Assembly (NCBI RefSeq): GCF_041154675.1
Contig: NZ_AP031322.1
Coordinates: forward strand, 2,231,812 to 2,295,811
DNA length: 64,000 nt
From: Sulfurisphaera javensis
GTDB lineage: Archaea > Thermoproteota > Thermoprotei_A > Sulfolobales > Sulfolobaceae
Reading direction: 5' to 3'
The stretch's first letter is position 1, and every line of letters starts with the position of its first letter. Shown here one piece after another: positions 17,425 through 30,489 of this stretch. The notes beneath the pieces are model-generated. The model did no database searches, had not been told where the DNA came from, and worked only from the letters and a program-made list of their open reading frames with translations. Made by a program: the position numbers and the translations under genes.

Positions 17425-18761
17425 TGGTTCTTTACAGAAAATGGGGTTCAGAAAAAGATTACGTTTCAACTTATACTTCTTCTATTGAAAGTGACAAGGA
17501 AATACTAGAGGAAGTAAAACTTGTCATGAAAGCTCATGTTATTGAATTGTATCTTTCTGGTTATTTAAATAAAGAAATAGCAGGAAAAATAATTAGTGCA
17601 ATTAATTCTTTTCATGAAATTAAAGAGGGATATGAGGATGTTCATGAAGCTTTAGAAGATTATATCATAAAAACTGTTGGAGAAGAAGGAGGGTGGGTAG
17701 GATTTGGAAGAAGTAGAAATGATCACGTTGCTACGGCATTAAGACTTAGAGTGAGAAAGTATTTGATTGATATTCTTTATAGTTTATTAGATTTAAGAAA
17801 AACTTGCATTGAAAAAAGCAAAGTAAGTAAGGAAATTCTTTTCCCAACTTATACTCATTTTCAGCCAGCACAACCTTCAACTTTAGCTCATTACTTACTT
17901 TATATAGAGGATGAATTGTATTCTATTTGGAATTATCTTTTCTCTTCTCTTTTAATGGTAAATAGATCTCCCTTAGGTAGTGGTGCTATTGTAGGTACAA
18001 ATGCAAAGTTAGATAGAAAAAGAGAAGCAGAATTGCTAGGTTTTGATGACATTATATATAATACTATTTCTGCGACTTCCTCTAGACTTGATTTAATTCA
18101 ATCGATTTCTAATTTATCCTTACTTATGCTGTTTTTAAGTAGAATTTCTGAAGATTTAATTTTACTCTCCTCCATGTTCATTAATTTAGTAAAAATTCCA
18201 GATTCACATGTTAGTACCAGTAGTTTAATGCCACAAAAGAGAAATGCCGTAACTTTAGAGGTTTTAAGAAGTAAGGCTGGGGAATGCTTTGGAGATCTAT
18301 CTTCCCTTTACGTTATTTACAAAGGTTTACCGTCTGGTTATAATTTAGATTTACAAGAAATGAATAAGCATTATTGGAATTGCATAAAAATGGTAATTCC
18401 TTCACTAGAAGTAATAAATTCAATAATAAATGGTATTGAAGTCCAAGAGTTTAAAGTTGATGAAAAAATAACTGCTACAGATGTTGCTGAAGACTTGGCT
18501 ATTACTGGAATACCGTACAGAAAAGCTTATATGGAAGTGGCTAACAAGATTAGAGCGGGCACTTTTATATCTGAAATTTCACCAAAAATTTCTATATATA
18601 AAAAAGCAGTTATAGGCTCACCTAATCCAGAATTATTAGCAGAAGAAATTAAAAATAAAGAAAACAGGCTAATAGAGGATGAGAATAAGCTTAAAAGTTA
18701 TGAAGAAAAAATCTTGGGAAAATTAAATGAACTTAAGGTGATAGAAGATGATATATTGTAA
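17424..18761 (+). CDS. argH: argininosuccinate lyase
   Basis: 445 residues. Splits argininosuccinate to arginine and fumarate. GTG start at 17424 overlaps the argG stop by 1 base; AGGTGAG at 17411-17417 is its ribosome site. Seen: '[10 protein letters not shown]', '[15 protein letters not shown]', '[18 protein letters not shown]' and the fumarase-superfamily signature '[20 protein letters not shown]' with its catalytic Ser loop. Confidence 0.96.
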   Translation: MVLYRKWGSEKDYVSTYTSSIESDKEILEEVKLVMKAHVIELYLSGYLNKEIAGKIISAINSFHEIKEGYEDVHEALEDYIIKTVGEEGGWVGFGRSRNDHVATALRLRVRKYLIDILYSLLDLRKTCIEKSKVSKEILFPTYTHFQPAQPSTLAHYLLYIEDELYSIWNYLFSSLLMVNRSPLGSGAIVGTNAKLDRKREAELLGFDDIIYNTISATSSRLDLIQSISNLSLLMLFLSRISEDLILLSSMFINLVKIPDSHVSTSSLMPQKRNAVTLEVLRSKAGECFGDLSSLYVIYKGLPSGYNLDLQEMNKHYWNCIKMVIPSLEVINSIINGIEVQEFKVDEKITATDVAEDLAITGIPYRKAYMEVANKIRAGTFISEISPKISIYKKAVIGSPNPELLAEEIKNKENRLIEDENKLKSYEEKILGKLNELKVIEDDIL

Positions 18762-19863
18762 GAGAGGTTACAAAGGTTACTTATACCTTGAGGACGGTAC
18801 ACTAATTGAAGGTTGTGGTTTTGGTGCTAGGACAATTAGGGCTGGAGAAGTGGTATTCACAACGTCAATGAATGGTTATCCAGAGAGCTTAACTGATCCT
18901 TCATATAGAGGGCAAATTTTAGTAATAACCCATCCATTAGTAGGAAACTATGGAGTACCAGAGAAACAAAGAGTAGAAGGAATATTAACTAACTTTGAAT
19001 CTGAAGAAATTCAAGTGGAGGGACTAGTTGTTGCTGAAGAAACTGATCCATTTAAATGGAACTCATCTAAGAGCCTGCATGAATGGTTAGCTAGTGAAGG
19101 AATTCCTGGAATTTCTGATGTAGATACAAGAAGTATTGTAAAAAAAGTAAGAAGCCATGGAGTTATGATGGGAGTTATTGCTTCCGGATATGAGTTAGAA
19201 GATCCTAGAAAATATCTAGAGAAGAAATATGACGAAATAGATTTTACACAATTTACCTCACCTAAAGCTCCGATTGTACATTTAGGAAATAGCGGAGAAA
19301 CGATAGTTTTAGTAGATTGTGGTATAAAGCATGGTATACTTTACCAGCTACACTTAAGAGGATTTACAATAGTTAGAGTACCTTGTAAGTTTACTGCTGA
19401 CAAGATTATGGATTATTATCCAAAGGGGATCGTATTTGGTAATGGTCCAGGCAATCCTAATTTATTACAAGATGTCATAAAGAATTTCAAGGACTTAACT
19501 GAATATAAAATCCCTATACTTGGTATTTGTTTAGGTCATCAAGTTGCAACGTTAGCTTTAGGAGGTAAAGTAAAGAAGATGAAATTCGGGCATAGAGCTA
19601 TAAACAAACCAGTGATAGATGTAACAACAAACAAGTGTTACATTACAACACATAATCACGGTTATGGAATACTTTCTAAGGAAGATTTACCTCAAAATAC
19701 AAAGCTTTGGTTTTATAATCCAGATGATAGCACAATAGAGGGCTGGATGCACGAGAAATTACCTATAATTACCACTCAATTCCATCCAGAAGCAAGACCT
19801 GGACCTTGGGATGTTACTTGGGTATTCGATAAATTTAAGAAAATGGTGAGTCGAAATGCGTGA
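18748..19863 (+). CDS. carA: carbamoyl phosphate synthase small subunit
   Basis: 371 residues. Hydrolyses glutamine and passes ammonia to CarB. N-terminal CPSase_sm domain '[18 protein letters not shown]' and '[19 protein letters not shown]'; C-terminal class I amidotransferase with nucleophile in [10 protein letters not shown] and the His/Glu pair in [12 protein letters not shown]. Overlaps argH by 14 bases and carB by 8 bases. The carbamoyl phosphate serves both arginine and pyrimidine synthesis. Confidence 0.97.
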   Translation: MIYCKRGYKGYLYLEDGTLIEGCGFGARTIRAGEVVFTTSMNGYPESLTDPSYRGQILVITHPLVGNYGVPEKQRVEGILTNFESEEIQVEGLVVAEETDPFKWNSSKSLHEWLASEGIPGISDVDTRSIVKKVRSHGVMMGVIASGYELEDPRKYLEKKYDEIDFTQFTSPKAPIVHLGNSGETIVLVDCGIKHGILYQLHLRGFTIVRVPCKFTADKIMDYYPKGIVFGNGPGNPNLLQDVIKNFKDLTEYKIPILGICLGHQVATLALGGKVKKMKFGHRAINKPVIDVTTNKCYITTHNHGYGILSKEDLPQNTKLWFYNPDDSTIEGWMHEKLPIITTQFHPEARPGPWDVTWVFDKFKKMVSRNA

Positions 19864-22800
19864 ATCTGTAAAGAAAGTACTAGTTGTAGGTTCTGGTCCA
19901 ATAAAAATAGCTGAGGCAGCTGAGTTTGACTATTCTGGAAGTCAGGCATTAAAGGCATTAAAAGAGGAAGGAATAGAAACAGTATTAGTAAACTCTAATG
20001 TAGCTACTGTACAAACTAGTAAAAAATTTGCTGATAGGTTATATATGATCCCCGTAACGTGGTGGGCCGTTGAAAAGGTTATAGAAAAAGAAAGACCGGA
20101 TGGGATAATGGTAGGATTTGGAGGCCAGACAGCATTAAACGTTGGTGTAGACTTGTATAAGAGAGGTGTTCTTCAGAAGTATGGTGTAAAAGTCTTAGGA
20201 ACTCCTATTGAAGGTATTGAAAGAGCTTTAAGTAGAGAAAAATTCAGGGAGACAATGATTAAAGTTGGTTTACCAGTTCCACCAAGTCTTTCTGCCAGAA
20301 GTGAAGAGGAAGCATTACAAAAAGCCAGACAAATAGGATATCCAGTAATGGTAAGAGTCAGCTTTAATTTAGGTGGTAGAGGTTCTATAGTTGCGTGGAA
20401 TGAAGAAGAATTAAAAAGAGATATAGGTAGAGCTTTGAGCCAAAGTTATATTCATGAGGTTCTTATTGAAAAATATCTCCATCACTGGATCGAATTAGAA
20501 TATGAGGTAATGAGGGATAGATACGGGAATTCTGCTGTAATTGCATGTATTGAAAACTTAGATCCAATGGGTGTTCATACTGGCGAATCTACAGTTATTT
20601 CACCTTGTCAGACTTTAGACAATAAGGAATTTCAGGATATGAGATTTATGTCAATGGATGTAGCGAAGTCAATAGATTTAATCGGTGAATGTAATGTACA
20701 ATTTGCACTAGATCCTAAAGGTTACAATTACTACGTGATTGAAACAAATCCGAGAATGTCAAGATCTAGTGCCTTAGCAAGTAAGGCAACTGGTTATCCT
20801 TTAGCTTATGTCTCAGCAAAGTTGGCTTTAGGCTATAGTCTATATGAAGTATTAAATAAGGTGTCTGGATCAACTTGCGCTTGCTTTGAGCCTAGCTTAG
20901 ATTATGTAGTAATAAAAATACCAAGGTGGGATTTAGCAAAGTTCGAAAACGTCGAAATAAGTCTAGCTTCAGAAATGAAGAGTGTAGGAGAAGTTATGAG
21001 CATTGGAAGATCATTCGAAGAAGCTATACAAAAGGCTATAAGAATGCTTGATATTGGTGAGCCTGGAATAGTTGGAGGAAAAATATACTTCTCTAGGATG
21101 ACTAAAGAGGAAGCATTAAAACATCTTAAAGAGAGAAGACCATACTGGTTTCTCTATGCTGCTAAAGCGTTTAAAGAAGGTGCAAGTATAGATGAAGTTT
21201 ACAATGTTACTGGAGTAAATAAGTTCTTCCTTAACAAGATAAAGAATTTAGTTGAGTTCTATGAAGGTTTGATTAAACAAAAAGAGATAGATAAAGATAC
21301 ATTACTAAAGGCTAAAAGACTTGGGTTTAGTGATTTACAAATAGCTAAAGCAGTTGGTAAGAAAGAAAATGAAATTAGGGAAATGAGAGAACAATTTGGA
21401 ATAGAACCAAGAGTAAAACAAATAGACACTCTAGCTGGAGAATGGCCTGCAGTCACTAACTATCTTTATGTAACTTATAACGGGAGCGAAGATGATATAG
21501 AGTTTTCTAGTACTGGAAATAAATTACTTATAATAGGTGCTGGTGGATTTAGAATCGGAGTATCTGTTGAATTTGATTGGGGTGTCGTATCTTTACTTGA
21601 CAGTTCCTTAAAGTACTTTAATGACGTTGCTATTCTTAACTATAATCCAGAAACTGTATCTACAGATTGGGATGTTGCCAGAAAATTATATTTTGATGAA
21701 ATTTCTGTAGAGAGAGTATTAGATCTAATTAAAAAGGAAAAGTTTACTTATGTTGCGACATTTACTGGAGGTCAAATAGGTAACAATATATCTAAAAAAC
21801 TAGAGGAAGAAGGAGTAAGATTATTAGGTACTTCTGGAAAAAGTGTTGATACAGCAGAAGATAGAGAGAAATTCTCTAAGTTACTCGATAAATTAGGTAT
21901 AAAACAACCAGAGTGGATATCAGCTAGATCATTAGAGGAAGTAAAGGAGTTTGTTAATAGGGTCGGATATCCTGTTCTCATTAGACCAAGTTACGTATTG
22001 AGTGGAGCCGCAATGAAGATCGTGAATAATGACCTTGAGTTAATGGAATATCTAAAGAGAGCTACTGAGGTATCCCCAGAACATCCTGTAGTGATTTCAA
22101 AATATTTAAATGATGCAATAGAGGCTGAAATAGATGCGGCTGCGGATGGTAAAGGAGTTTATGGTGTAATATTAGAACATGTGGAAGAGGCTGGTGTACA
22201 TAGTGGAGACGCTACTATGTCTATACCTTATAGAAAAATGTCAGTAGCTACAGTGGAAAAAATGAAAGAAAATGTTCACTCAATAGTTAGAGAATTAGAA
22301 ATAAAAGGGCCATTTAACGTTCAATTCGTAGTTAAAAACAATGAGCCTTATATTATAGAACTAAATCTAAGAGCAAGCAGATCTATGCCATTTAGTAGCA
22401 AAGTAGTTGGTAAAAACATAATCTCGTTAGCCCTTGATGGAATATTAAACGGATTTAATACAGATGAATTTGTTGAGTTAAAATCTAAGGTATGGGGTGT
22501 AAAATCACCTCAATTCTCATGGGCACAATTAAAGGGGGCATACCCATTCCTAGGACCAGAGATGAGAAGTACTGGAGAAGCTGCATCATTAGGTATAGAT
22601 TTTTATGATGCTTTGTTAAAGAGTTGGTTATCATCTAGTCCAAATAGATTACCAAACAAAGGCGGAATTGCCTTAGTTTATGGGAAAACAAACATAGACT
22701 ATCTTAAAATAGCTGCAAAGAACTTAATGGAATATGGTTTAACAGTATATACTTTATCAGATGCAAGTATAGGAATTGAAGAGAAGAGTGTTAAAGAAAC

Positions 22801-23005
22801 AATAGATCTAATCAGAGACAGAAAAGTTGAAATTCTAGTAACCGATGGTTATCTTAAACATATAGATTATGAGGTGAGGCGTATTGCCGTGGATTATAAT
22901 ATACCAATCATCTTAAACGGTAGATTAGGAGCTGAAGTTACAAGAGCTTTTTCTTATCCAAACATTACGTACTATGAAATAAGTGAGTATGGTGCTGGAA
23001 TATGA
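19856..23005 (+). CDS. carB: carbamoyl phosphate synthase large subunit
   Basis: 1049 residues. Two homologous ATP-grasp halves: '[21 protein letters not shown]' opens the first and '[19 protein letters not shown]' the second. ATP-grasp motifs '[14 protein letters not shown]' and '[16 protein letters not shown]', with '[22 protein letters not shown]' and '[20 protein letters not shown]'. The C-terminal ~130 residues form the MGS-like allosteric domain. Slightly shorter than bacterial CarB (~1070). ATGA overlap with argX. Confidence 0.97.
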   Translation: MRESVKKVLVVGSGPIKIAEAAEFDYSGSQALKALKEEGIETVLVNSNVATVQTSKKFADRLYMIPVTWWAVEKVIEKERPDGIMVGFGGQTALNVGVDLYKRGVLQKYGVKVLGTPIEGIERALSREKFRETMIKVGLPVPPSLSARSEEEALQKARQIGYPVMVRVSFNLGGRGSIVAWNEEELKRDIGRALSQSYIHEVLIEKYLHHWIELEYEVMRDRYGNSAVIACIENLDPMGVHTGESTVISPCQTLDNKEFQDMRFMSMDVAKSIDLIGECNVQFALDPKGYNYYVIETNPRMSRSSALASKATGYPLAYVSAKLALGYSLYEVLNKVSGSTCACFEPSLDYVVIKIPRWDLAKFENVEISLASEMKSVGEVMSIGRSFEEAIQKAIRMLDIGEPGIVGGKIYFSRMTKEEALKHLKERRPYWFLYAAKAFKEGASIDEVYNVTGVNKFFLNKIKNLVEFYEGLIKQKEIDKDTLLKAKRLGFSDLQIAKAVGKKENEIREMREQFGIEPRVKQIDTLAGEWPAVTNYLYVTYNGSEDDIEFSSTGNKLLIIGAGGFRIGVSVEFDWGVVSLLDSSLKYFNDVAILNYNPETVSTDWDVARKLYFDEISVERVLDLIKKEKFTYVATFTGGQIGNNISKKLEEEGVRLLGTSGKSVDTAEDREKFSKLLDKLGIKQPEWISARSLEEVKEFVNRVGYPVLIRPSYVLSGAAMKIVNNDLELMEYLKRATEVSPEHPVVISKYLNDAIEAEIDAAADGKGVYGVILEHVEEAGVHSGDATMSIPYRKMSVATVEKMKENVHSIVRELEIKGPFNVQFVVKNNEPYIIELNLRASRSMPFSSKVVGKNIISLALDGILNGFNTDEFVELKSKVWGVKSPQFSWAQLKGAYPFLGPEMRSTGEAASLGIDFYDALLKSWLSSSPNRLPNKGGIALVYGKTNIDYLKIAAKNLMEYGLTVYTLSDASIGIEEKSVKETIDLIRDRKVEILVTDGYLKHIDYEVRRIAVDYNIPIILNGRLGAEVTRAFSYPNITYYEISEYGAGI

Positions 23006-23850
23006 GAGTAGCATTAATTGTTGATATTGTAAGGCAAGAGGAGAAATTAATAGCAAAAGCATTAGAAGAGAGCAAAATACAATACGATATAATAAACGTA
23101 GCCCAAGAACCATTACCATTTAACAAGGCATTAGGAAGATACGATGTAGCTATAATAAGACCAGTAAGTATGTATAGGGCTTTATATGCCTCAGCAGTGT
23201 TAGAAGCTGCTGGCGTTCATACAATAAACTCAAGTGATGTTATCAATGTATGTGGGGATAAGATCCTTACGTATTCTAAATTATATAGAGAAGGAATACC
23301 AATCCCAGACTCAATAATAGCGCTTTCTGCTGAAGCTGCTTTAAAAGCTTATGAGCAGAAAGGATTCCCACTTATTGACAAACCACCAATAGGAAGTTGG
23401 GGAAGATTAGTTTCTTTAGTTAGAGACATTTTTGAAGGAAAGACTATAATTGAGCACAGAGAACTAATGGGCAATTCAGCGTTAAAGGCACATATAGTAC
23501 AAGAGTATATACAATATAAAGGGAGAGACATAAGATGTATAGCAATAGGTGAAGAATTAGTTGGATGCTACGCAAGGAATATACCACCAAATGAATGGAG
23601 AGCAAATGTGGCTTTAGGAGGAACTCCATCAAAAATAGAAATTGAAGATAAGTTAAGGGAGACTGTAGTAAAAGCTGTCAGTATCGTTCACGGAGAGTTC
23701 GTATCCATAGATATCCTAGAACACCCTACTAAAGGATATGTAGTAAATGAGCTGAATGATGTACCAGAATTTAAAGGATTTATGGTTGCTACTAATATAA
23801 ACGTTGCTCAGAGGTTAGTGGATTATATAAAGGAAACTTATTCTAAATGA
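23002..23850 (+). CDS. argX: LysW-glutamate ligase ArgX (LysX/RimK-type ATP-grasp)
   Basis: 282 residues. ATP-grasp ligase of the LysX family, which attaches an amino acid to the carrier protein LysW. Seen: '[20 protein letters not shown]', glycine-rich loop '[13 protein letters not shown]', '[20 protein letters not shown]' and '[13 protein letters not shown]'. In Sulfolobus LysX handles lysine precursors and ArgX glutamate for arginine; position in an arginine operon favours ArgX. The distinguishing substrate residues were not checked. The 3' end overlaps the convergent translin-family gene by 13 bases. Confidence 0.87.
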   Translation: MRVALIVDIVRQEEKLIAKALEESKIQYDIINVAQEPLPFNKALGRYDVAIIRPVSMYRALYASAVLEAAGVHTINSSDVINVCGDKILTYSKLYREGIPIPDSIIALSAEAALKAYEQKGFPLIDKPPIGSWGRLVSLVRDIFEGKTIIEHRELMGNSALKAHIVQEYIQYKGRDIRCIAIGEELVGCYARNIPPNEWRANVALGGTPSKIEIEDKLRETVVKAVSIVHGEFVSIDILEHPTKGYVVNELNDVPEFKGFMVATNINVAQRLVDYIKETYSK

Positions 23851-24425
23851 GCTAAGAATAGATCGTGATTTGTTTCCTCTAATAATCTTCTAAGATTGTC
23901 TATTTTTTGTCTCAAACCAGGTACCACGGCTTTTGGATATTCTAACGTCCATAGAAGTTCATATAGTTCCTCCATCATCTTATAAGTCTCTTCAGCTTCT
24001 CTTTTTTGGTCTTTTCTTAATAATTCTAACACTCTTCTTCTCATTTCACCTATTGCATCAGCTATGCCTAAAATGTAATAAATTTCTGGTATTCCTAAAT
24101 CTTCAGCCGTCTTAAGTTTCTCATTAAAATACATTGAAAGAACTATTGTAGCTTCAGAAATCTCTTGAAATGCTGTTCCAACGTCACCGTAAAGCAACTC
24201 TGGGTATTCATCAATTATTTTTCTCAACTCATCAAGCCTTTGTAAAGCTAAATTGTATTTCTTTAATGCCTCTTCCTTGTTTAATCTATGTGAAAGAGAT
24301 ATTGTTTCACCAGAGTATCTTATAACTTCTCTAGCTATAAGCAATACTTTTTCCCTTTTATCAAATCTTTCTTGTAGCTTGGGAGATATTTTATCGATAT
24401 AACTTTTTAATTCATCTGTGAGCAT
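23838..24425 (-). CDS. translin/TRAX-family protein
   Basis: 195 residues, all helical. Resembles archaeal translin: '[22 protein letters not shown]' helix, '[20 protein letters not shown]' and '[23 protein letters not shown]', the last being the most conserved translin segment. Translins form octameric single-stranded nucleic acid-binding barrels, and TRAX-type members have RNase activity; the acidic catalytic set is not clearly placed here. Single gene, convergent with argX. Confidence 0.82.
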   Translation of the reverse strand: MLTDELKSYIDKISPKLQERFDKREKVLLIAREVIRYSGETISLSHRLNKEEALKKYNLALQRLDELRKIIDEYPELLYGDVGTAFQEISEATIVLSMYFNEKLKTAEDLGIPEIYYILGIADAIGEMRRRVLELLRKDQKREAEETYKMMEELYELLWTLEYPKAVVPGLRQKIDNLRRLLEETNHDLFLAHLE

Positions 24426-24514
24426 AAGTTAGAATTCGGTTTAAGTAATTAAAATTATGAGCCATAATTAGTAGGAAAGAAAAATACTTATACTGCTTAT
24501 ACTTTTTAAAAACT

Positions 24515-25471
24515 ATGAGAGAGATAAAGACGGTTTCCGTAATAGGAGCTGGAGTTATAGGTGCTGGATGGAGTACACTATTAGCTTTAAAAGGGTACGA
24601 AAACTGGTTTTATACTGAAAAAAAAGAAACGTTAGATAAAGGATTAGCTAAAATTAAAGGCTATTTACAAGTTTTATATGATTATAAATTAGTAGATAAA
24701 GAGCCAGATTATTATTTACAAAAAGTTCATCCTACGACTAACCTCAATGAGGCTATAAACAATACGGACTTTGTACTTGAGGCCATAATTGAAGAATACG
24801 GCCCCAAAAAAGCATTATTTAGGCAGTTAGATGAAAAATTAGATAAAGACGTGGTACTAGCAAGTAGCACATCTGGATTATTAATGACTGAAATTCAAAA
24901 AGCTATGACTAGATATCCAGAAAGAGGTGTTATTGCTCACCCATGGAATCCTCCACATTTATTACCTTTAGTTGAGATAGTACCGGGAGAAAAAACTTCG
25001 CAAGAAACAATAAATGCTACAAAGGACTTTATGGAGAACAAACTTGAAAGAGTAGTTGTAGTACTAAAGAAAGAAATTCCAGGATTTATAGGAAATAGAT
25101 TAGCCTTTGCATTATTTAGAGAAGCTGTTTATCTAGTTGATGAAGGAGTTGCAACAGTAGAAGATATAGATAAAGTAATGACTGCTGCAATTGGATTAAG
25201 ATGGGCTTTCATGGGGCCATTCTTAACTTACCACTTAGGAGGAGGAGAAGGAGGACTTGAATATTTCTTTAGCAGAGGGTTTGGTTATGGTGCGAACGAA
25301 TGGATGTATACTTTAGCAAAATATGATAAATTCCCATATACTGGAGTAGTAAAATCTGTACAACAAATGAAAGAGTATGAATTCTTAAAGAACAAGAGCT
25401 TCCAAGAATTATCTAGATGGAGAGACGAAAAATTGATTTCACTTATTAAGCTATTAAGAGGAAAGATTTGA
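24515..25471 (+). CDS. 3-hydroxyacyl-CoA dehydrogenase family enzyme
   Basis: 318 residues. NAD-binding Rossmann '[21 protein letters not shown]' at residues 7-27; catalytic region '[21 protein letters not shown]' with the active His, and '[27 protein letters not shown]' starting the helical C-terminal domain. The short, single-domain form with H-P-W-N-P-P is like lambda-crystallin/L-gulonate dehydrogenase and archaeal hydroxyacyl-CoA dehydrogenases. Substrate cannot be read from sequence; beta-oxidation or the hydroxybutyrate branch are possible. Convergent with the cupin gene, 3 bases apart. Confidence 0.82.
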   Translation: MREIKTVSVIGAGVIGAGWSTLLALKGYENWFYTEKKETLDKGLAKIKGYLQVLYDYKLVDKEPDYYLQKVHPTTNLNEAINNTDFVLEAIIEEYGPKKALFRQLDEKLDKDVVLASSTSGLLMTEIQKAMTRYPERGVIAHPWNPPHLLPLVEIVPGEKTSQETINATKDFMENKLERVVVVLKKEIPGFIGNRLAFALFREAVYLVDEGVATVEDIDKVMTAAIGLRWAFMGPFLTYHLGGGEGGLEYFFSRGFGYGANEWMYTLAKYDKFPYTGVVKSVQQMKEYEFLKNKSFQELSRWRDEKLISLIKLLRGKI

Positions 25472-25474
25472 TTT

Positions 25475-26032
25475 TTATTCTTCTTCTTTAAATTCTAGTA
25501 TTCCTAAATTCTCTAATAAACCAGAGTCTGTAACGTCAAATAGTATTGCTTCTTCTGTTTCAGAAGTGTTTACATGATAGTGTACTATGTTAGCCGGTAC
25601 CACGAATACATCACCTTCTTCCCATTCTAGCTTTTTTCCCCCAACTACAGAGTAACCTTTTCCTTTTACTACTAAGTAAATAGATGCCATATTATGAGAA
25701 TGAGGTTTTGTTGTGGCTTTAGGTGATAAATATTGGAAGCCAGGCATCATGGTTGGTGTAAGACCTCTAGATCTACCAGTGCTTGGGGAGTAGAGCATTA
25801 CTTTAGCTACTCCCTTTTCTATTGGATTATCTTGAGCTAAAAGTTTGAGTAATTCCAAAATTTTATTAAACTTTATAACTTTAGGACTTATTTGAGGCGG
25901 TGGATTAGTATGTTCCATAAAGGCTACTATTTTAAGATCTTCAGTTTCATTTTCTATTTCAGAAATTATTTCTTTAGCTTTTTCCCTTATAATTTCAGAT
26001 TGTTTATCGATTCGTTGGAGAGTTTTAGACAT
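25475..26032 (-). CDS. cupin-domain protein
   Basis: 185 residues. The C-terminal ~95 residues form one cupin: metal-ligand motif '[18 protein letters not shown]' and the second motif '[17 protein letters not shown]'. The N-terminal ~70 residues are helical and resemble the lead-in of gentisate dioxygenase-like cupins. A single-domain dioxygenase or sensor is possible; no substrate can be named. The TTTAAA at 26053-26058 lies about 25 bases upstream of the start and overlaps the promoter zone of the divergent Cys-rich gene. Confidence 0.75.
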   Translation of the reverse strand: MSKTLQRIDKQSEIIREKAKEIISEIENETEDLKIVAFMEHTNPPPQISPKVIKFNKILELLKLLAQDNPIEKGVAKVMLYSPSTGRSRGLTPTMMPGFQYLSPKATTKPHSHNMASIYLVVKGKGYSVVGGKKLEWEEGDVFVVPANIVHYHVNTSETEEAILFDVTDSGLLENLGILEFKEEE

Positions 26033-26071
26033 AAGTATAAATTGTATAAGTAGTTTAAAAAGATGATGGAT

Positions 26072-26260
26072 ATGATTAAATGTTACGTTATTATGGAAGG
26101 AAAGAAATGTGTTGAAATATGTGGAAGAGTCATTTGTGATGAAGAAACTGTAAAAAGTTATGGAGAAATGTGTGAAAAATGTGCAAGGGGAGATAAGAAA
26201 TCGTGTGTGGAGCTTTATGAAAGATATGGTTGTTGGAGTATTACAGGCTGGTGGTTATGA
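26072..26260 (+). CDS. small cysteine-rich protein
   Basis: 62 residues from ATG 26072; ATGs at 26063 and 26066 are also in reach (26063 is in frame and adds three residues). A TATAAG at 26045-26050 fits a leaderless start at 26072. Counting from the 26063 start, cysteines are at 7, 16, 20, 25, 37, 40, 48 and 57, eight in all, including C-x2-C, and the tail ends in Trp-Trp-Leu. Likely a metal-binding or disulfide-held miniprotein. No known family recognised. Its last 20 bases overlap the convergent VIT1-like gene. Confidence 0.6.
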   Translation: MIKCYVIMEGKKCVEICGRVICDEETVKSYGEMCEKCARGDKKSCVELYERYGCWSITGWWL

Positions 26261-26795
26261 GTATTGATAATAATGCGGACACGAGTCCAGCCATTACCAT
26301 AAGTACAATTGTGAATATTTTCTCTCTTAACTCTCCTTCATAAAATATTCCTAAAACTGAAAGTGAACCAGCAGATAGTAAAATAGTTAAAGTAATATTT
26401 CTAAATAGAATGTAAATTAGAAGTGGAACTAAACCTATAAATGGAGAAAGCGTATGTGCAATTGTAGATAATATTACTCCTATCTTCATACTATAGTCAT
26501 AAACTGTTCCTCTTAAAGATCTCATCATTTGTCTTTCTAGTTCCTTTAAATCTTCTTCTCTCTCTTTTAATTCTACGACTATTGTGTTCCACATCGACGA
26601 AAGAGAGACGCCAACTATTCCAGACAATGTTAGAGGAATTAGTTTAGGAATAGGAGTTTTTGCTATTGCAGATGAGACAATTATACTTAATGCTACTAAT
26701 AATCCGTCAAAAGCTCCTAGAACTATATACCTTCGGAAAGAGGACTTATCGTCTCGTAAAATCATCTTAAAAGCTGTTAAAAGTTTTTGCGACAC
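26241..26795 (-). CDS. VIT1/CCC1-family membrane protein
   Basis: 184 residues with about four to five membrane helices. The N-terminal '[23 protein letters not shown]' is the typical opening of VIT1/CCC1 iron/manganese transporters, followed by a charged cytoplasmic stretch '[20 protein letters not shown]' and two further hydrophobic pairs. Divergent or reduced relative to full VIT1. Transport of Fe2+/Mn2+ is inferred from family. Confidence 0.75.
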   Translation of the reverse strand: MSQKLLTAFKMILRDDKSSFRRYIVLGAFDGLLVALSIIVSSAIAKTPIPKLIPLTLSGIVGVSLSSMWNTIVVELKEREEDLKELERQMMRSLRGTVYDYSMKIGVILSTIAHTLSPFIGLVPLLIYILFRNITLTILLSAGSLSVLGIFYEGELREKIFTIVLMVMAGLVSALLSILITTSL

Positions 26796-26845
26796 AGTAA
26801 TACTTTAGATTGAACTTATATATTAGGTTTATGTAAAAAAAGCCA

Positions 26846-27235
26846 ATGAATAAAACCATTTACTTGGGTTTGGCAATAATAGTCTTAATATTAACTGCAA
26901 TTGGAGTTTATTCATTTAATTCATATAAAACTACAATAACAGTTAGTAATCTAGGAGGTTCAAGCATTAATGGGAAATATGAACTTATTGTGAAAATCTA
27001 TGTAAATTATGGACCGTTTGGTGGTACTCATCCATTATCTTCTGCAGATGTTTGGCTCTACTTAAACGGTAAATATTATAATCAATCCTTGACTAATTCC
27101 CAAGGTGAAGTTATATTTTATGTTCCTCCAGGGAATTACACAGTATTTTTTACTGTGTTTCACATAACTAAAAATATAGTAGTGAACTCCAATACGGAGG
27201 TTGTCTTAAACTACGCATATCTAAAATCCTCGTGA
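26846..27235 (+). CDS. membrane-anchored secreted protein with Ig/CNA-B-like fold
   Basis: 129 residues. Residues 5-24 form a hydrophobic N-terminal segment (signal anchor). The outside part has 'SADVWLYLNGKYYNQSLTNSQGEVIFYVPPGNYTVFFTV', the pattern of a transthyretin-like/carboxypeptidase-regulatory beta-sandwich in which a variable strand pair is followed by G-E-x-x-F and PPGNYTV. Several N-x-S/T sites suggest glycosylation. Its stop codon TGA (27233-27235) lies inside the C box of the candidate guide RNA. Confidence 0.7.
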   Translation: MNKTIYLGLAIIVLILTAIGVYSFNSYKTTITVSNLGGSSINGKYELIVKIYVNYGPFGGTHPLSSADVWLYLNGKYYNQSLTNSQGEVIFYVPPGNYTVFFTVFHITKNIVVNSNTEVVLNYAYLKSS

Positions 27236-27282
27236 TGTAAACGGGAGTACAACTGATGAGTGATGAAGTGGTCCTCGACTGA
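27232..27282 (+). ncRNA. candidate C/D box guide sRNA
   Basis: Box C GTGATGT (27232-27238; last base off consensus), 14-base spacer, box D' CTGA (27253-27256), 3-base gap, box C' GTGATGA (27260-27266), 12-base guide, box D CTGA (27279-27282): 51 bases, the standard archaeal layout. By the N+5 rule the D guide would methylate the fifth base of target UCGAGGACCACU and the D' guide the A of UUGUACUCCCGU. The targets were not identified. Box C includes the stop codon of the upstream gene. Confidence 0.68.
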
Positions 27283-27314
27283 AAAGTTTTTACTTTGTTT
27301 TCTAAGTATATAGT

Positions 27315-27803
27315 ATGAGTGTAAAGATTGATGTAGTAAGGGTTGAGATACCAGAAGGTACTAATGTAATAATAGGTCAATCCCATTTCATAAAAACAGT
27401 TGAAGATTTATATGAAACTCTCGCTTCATCAAGCCCTCATTTAAAGTTTGGAATTGCTTTTTGTGAAGCTAGTGGAAAAAGGTTAATAAGATGGGACGGA
27501 AATGATGAGGAATTAATAAAAATAGCACAACAAACAGCCTTAAGAATAGGTGCTGGACATACTTTTGTAATTTATATAAAGAACGGATTTCCAATTAACG
27601 TTTTAAACAGAATAAAGAATGTGGAAGAAGTAGTAAGAATATTTGCAGCAACTGCAAATCCTCTTCAAGTTCTTGTAGCTGAGACTGATCAAGGTAGAGG
27701 AGTAATCGGAGTAGTTGATGGTTATACTCCTTTAGGGATTGAGACAGAAAGTGATATAAAAGAGAGGAAGGAGCTCCTCAGGAAGTTCGGATATAAAAGA
27801 TAA
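27315..27803 (+). CDS. adenosine-specific kinase family protein (DUF355)
   Basis: 162 residues, full length for the family. Seen: '[30 protein letters not shown]' start, '[20 protein letters not shown]', '[46 protein letters not shown]' and the glycine-rich '[11 protein letters not shown]'. These are the conserved blocks of the archaeal adenosine-specific kinase family, described from structures as adenosine/AMP binding. The 3' end overlaps the convergent DUF309 gene by 72 bases. Confidence 0.82.
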   Translation: MSVKIDVVRVEIPEGTNVIIGQSHFIKTVEDLYETLASSSPHLKFGIAFCEASGKRLIRWDGNDEELIKIAQQTALRIGAGHTFVIYIKNGFPINVLNRIKNVEEVVRIFAATANPLQVLVAETDQGRGVIGVVDGYTPLGIETESDIKERKELLRKFGYKR

Positions 27804-28172
27804 AGCTTTCTCAAGCAATAAATCTGAAACTTCTTTTTCTCCTTTACAGTACTTTACCATTGAAGCTGAAAGTAAAATGAGAGCTTGAAGGTATTTTCTC
27901 TTTTTCTCATCTTTTTCTATTTTCCATTTTTCCTCTAACGTTTCATGAGACTCCCAAAATCTTGCGTTAAAAAACAAATTCTCAAATGAATCTTTTCCTC
28001 CTATAAATAATGGGTTTCCTAAAATCTCTGTGATTCTATCATTTTCGTAAGCATCAATTTCAACATATTTACAGATTCTAACATCAATTACGTTTATTTC
28101 TTCCTTCCTAAGTTTTTCCTTAATAGACACATCACAACAACCTTTAGGGTAAAAATAAATTACTCGTTTCAC
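27732..28172 (-). CDS. DUF309-family protein
   Basis: 146 residues with a GTG start at 28172. The DUF309 signature is in the middle: '[18 protein letters not shown]' then '[21 protein letters not shown]', a helical bundle of unknown biochemical role. The N-terminal ~50 residues ('[20 protein letters not shown]') form a separate alpha/beta piece with a Cys-Cys pair, faintly thioredoxin/glutaredoxin-like, which is unusual for the family. Convergent 72-base overlap with the adenosine kinase-like gene. Confidence 0.75.
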   Translation of the reverse strand: MKRVIYFYPKGCCDVSIKEKLRKEEINVIDVRICKYVEIDAYENDRITEILGNPLFIGGKDSFENLFFNARFWESHETLEEKWKIEKDEKKRKYLQALILLSASMVKYCKGEKEVSDLLLEKALSFISELPEELLPLFYITFCLNP

Positions 28173-28216
28173 CCGTTAATTTTTAAAGGAATAAATAAAA
28201 GTCTTATCGAACGAAG

Positions 28217-28567
28217 TTGGCGTTTAAGAAATTTTATGAAGAAGGAAAAGAGGTAGATTATGAAATTGACAATCCAGTAAGCCTTGATGAAATATGGGAA
28301 CCTCTGGATGAAATATTCAACTCATTAAAAGATGTTAATGTGGTAGATGTATATTATAAAGAGGTTGAAATTAATGAAAACACATCTTATCCTACCGTGA
28401 TTGTTGATATTTATAATAATGATGGTTCAAATCCAGTATACTTAATTTATGTTAAAGAACTAGATGAATTCTCTTGGAAAGAATTAAAAAGCAAAATTGT
28501 CCAGAAATATAAAGATAAATTAAATGTTTGTGATGAAGATGAGATGTATGTTTCATTTTGTTCATAG
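28217..28567 (+). CDS. hypothetical acidic protein (TTG start)
   Basis: 116 residues, very acidic, no Met near the N-terminus other than the TTG at 28217, which fits an AT-rich promoter stretch (TTTTTAAAGG at about 28180-28189). Strand-helix pattern ('VVDVYYKEVEI', 'SYPTVIVDIYNNDG', 'PVYLIYVKELDEF') suggests a small alpha/beta fold. No motif recognised. Located 30 bases before amrS in the same direction. Confidence 0.6.
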   Translation: MAFKKFYEEGKEVDYEIDNPVSLDEIWEPLDEIFNSLKDVNVVDVYYKEVEINENTSYPTVIVDIYNNDGSNPVYLIYVKELDEFSWKELKSKIVQKYKDKLNVCDEDEMYVSFCS

Positions 28568-28597
28568 TTTTTATTTTTGGAAAGTTAAAAGATACAT

Positions 28598-29653
<1,056 letters not shown>

Positions 29654-29656
29654 AAA

Positions 29657-30472
<816 letters not shown>

Positions 30473-30489
30473 CTAAAACTCTTTGAAAA

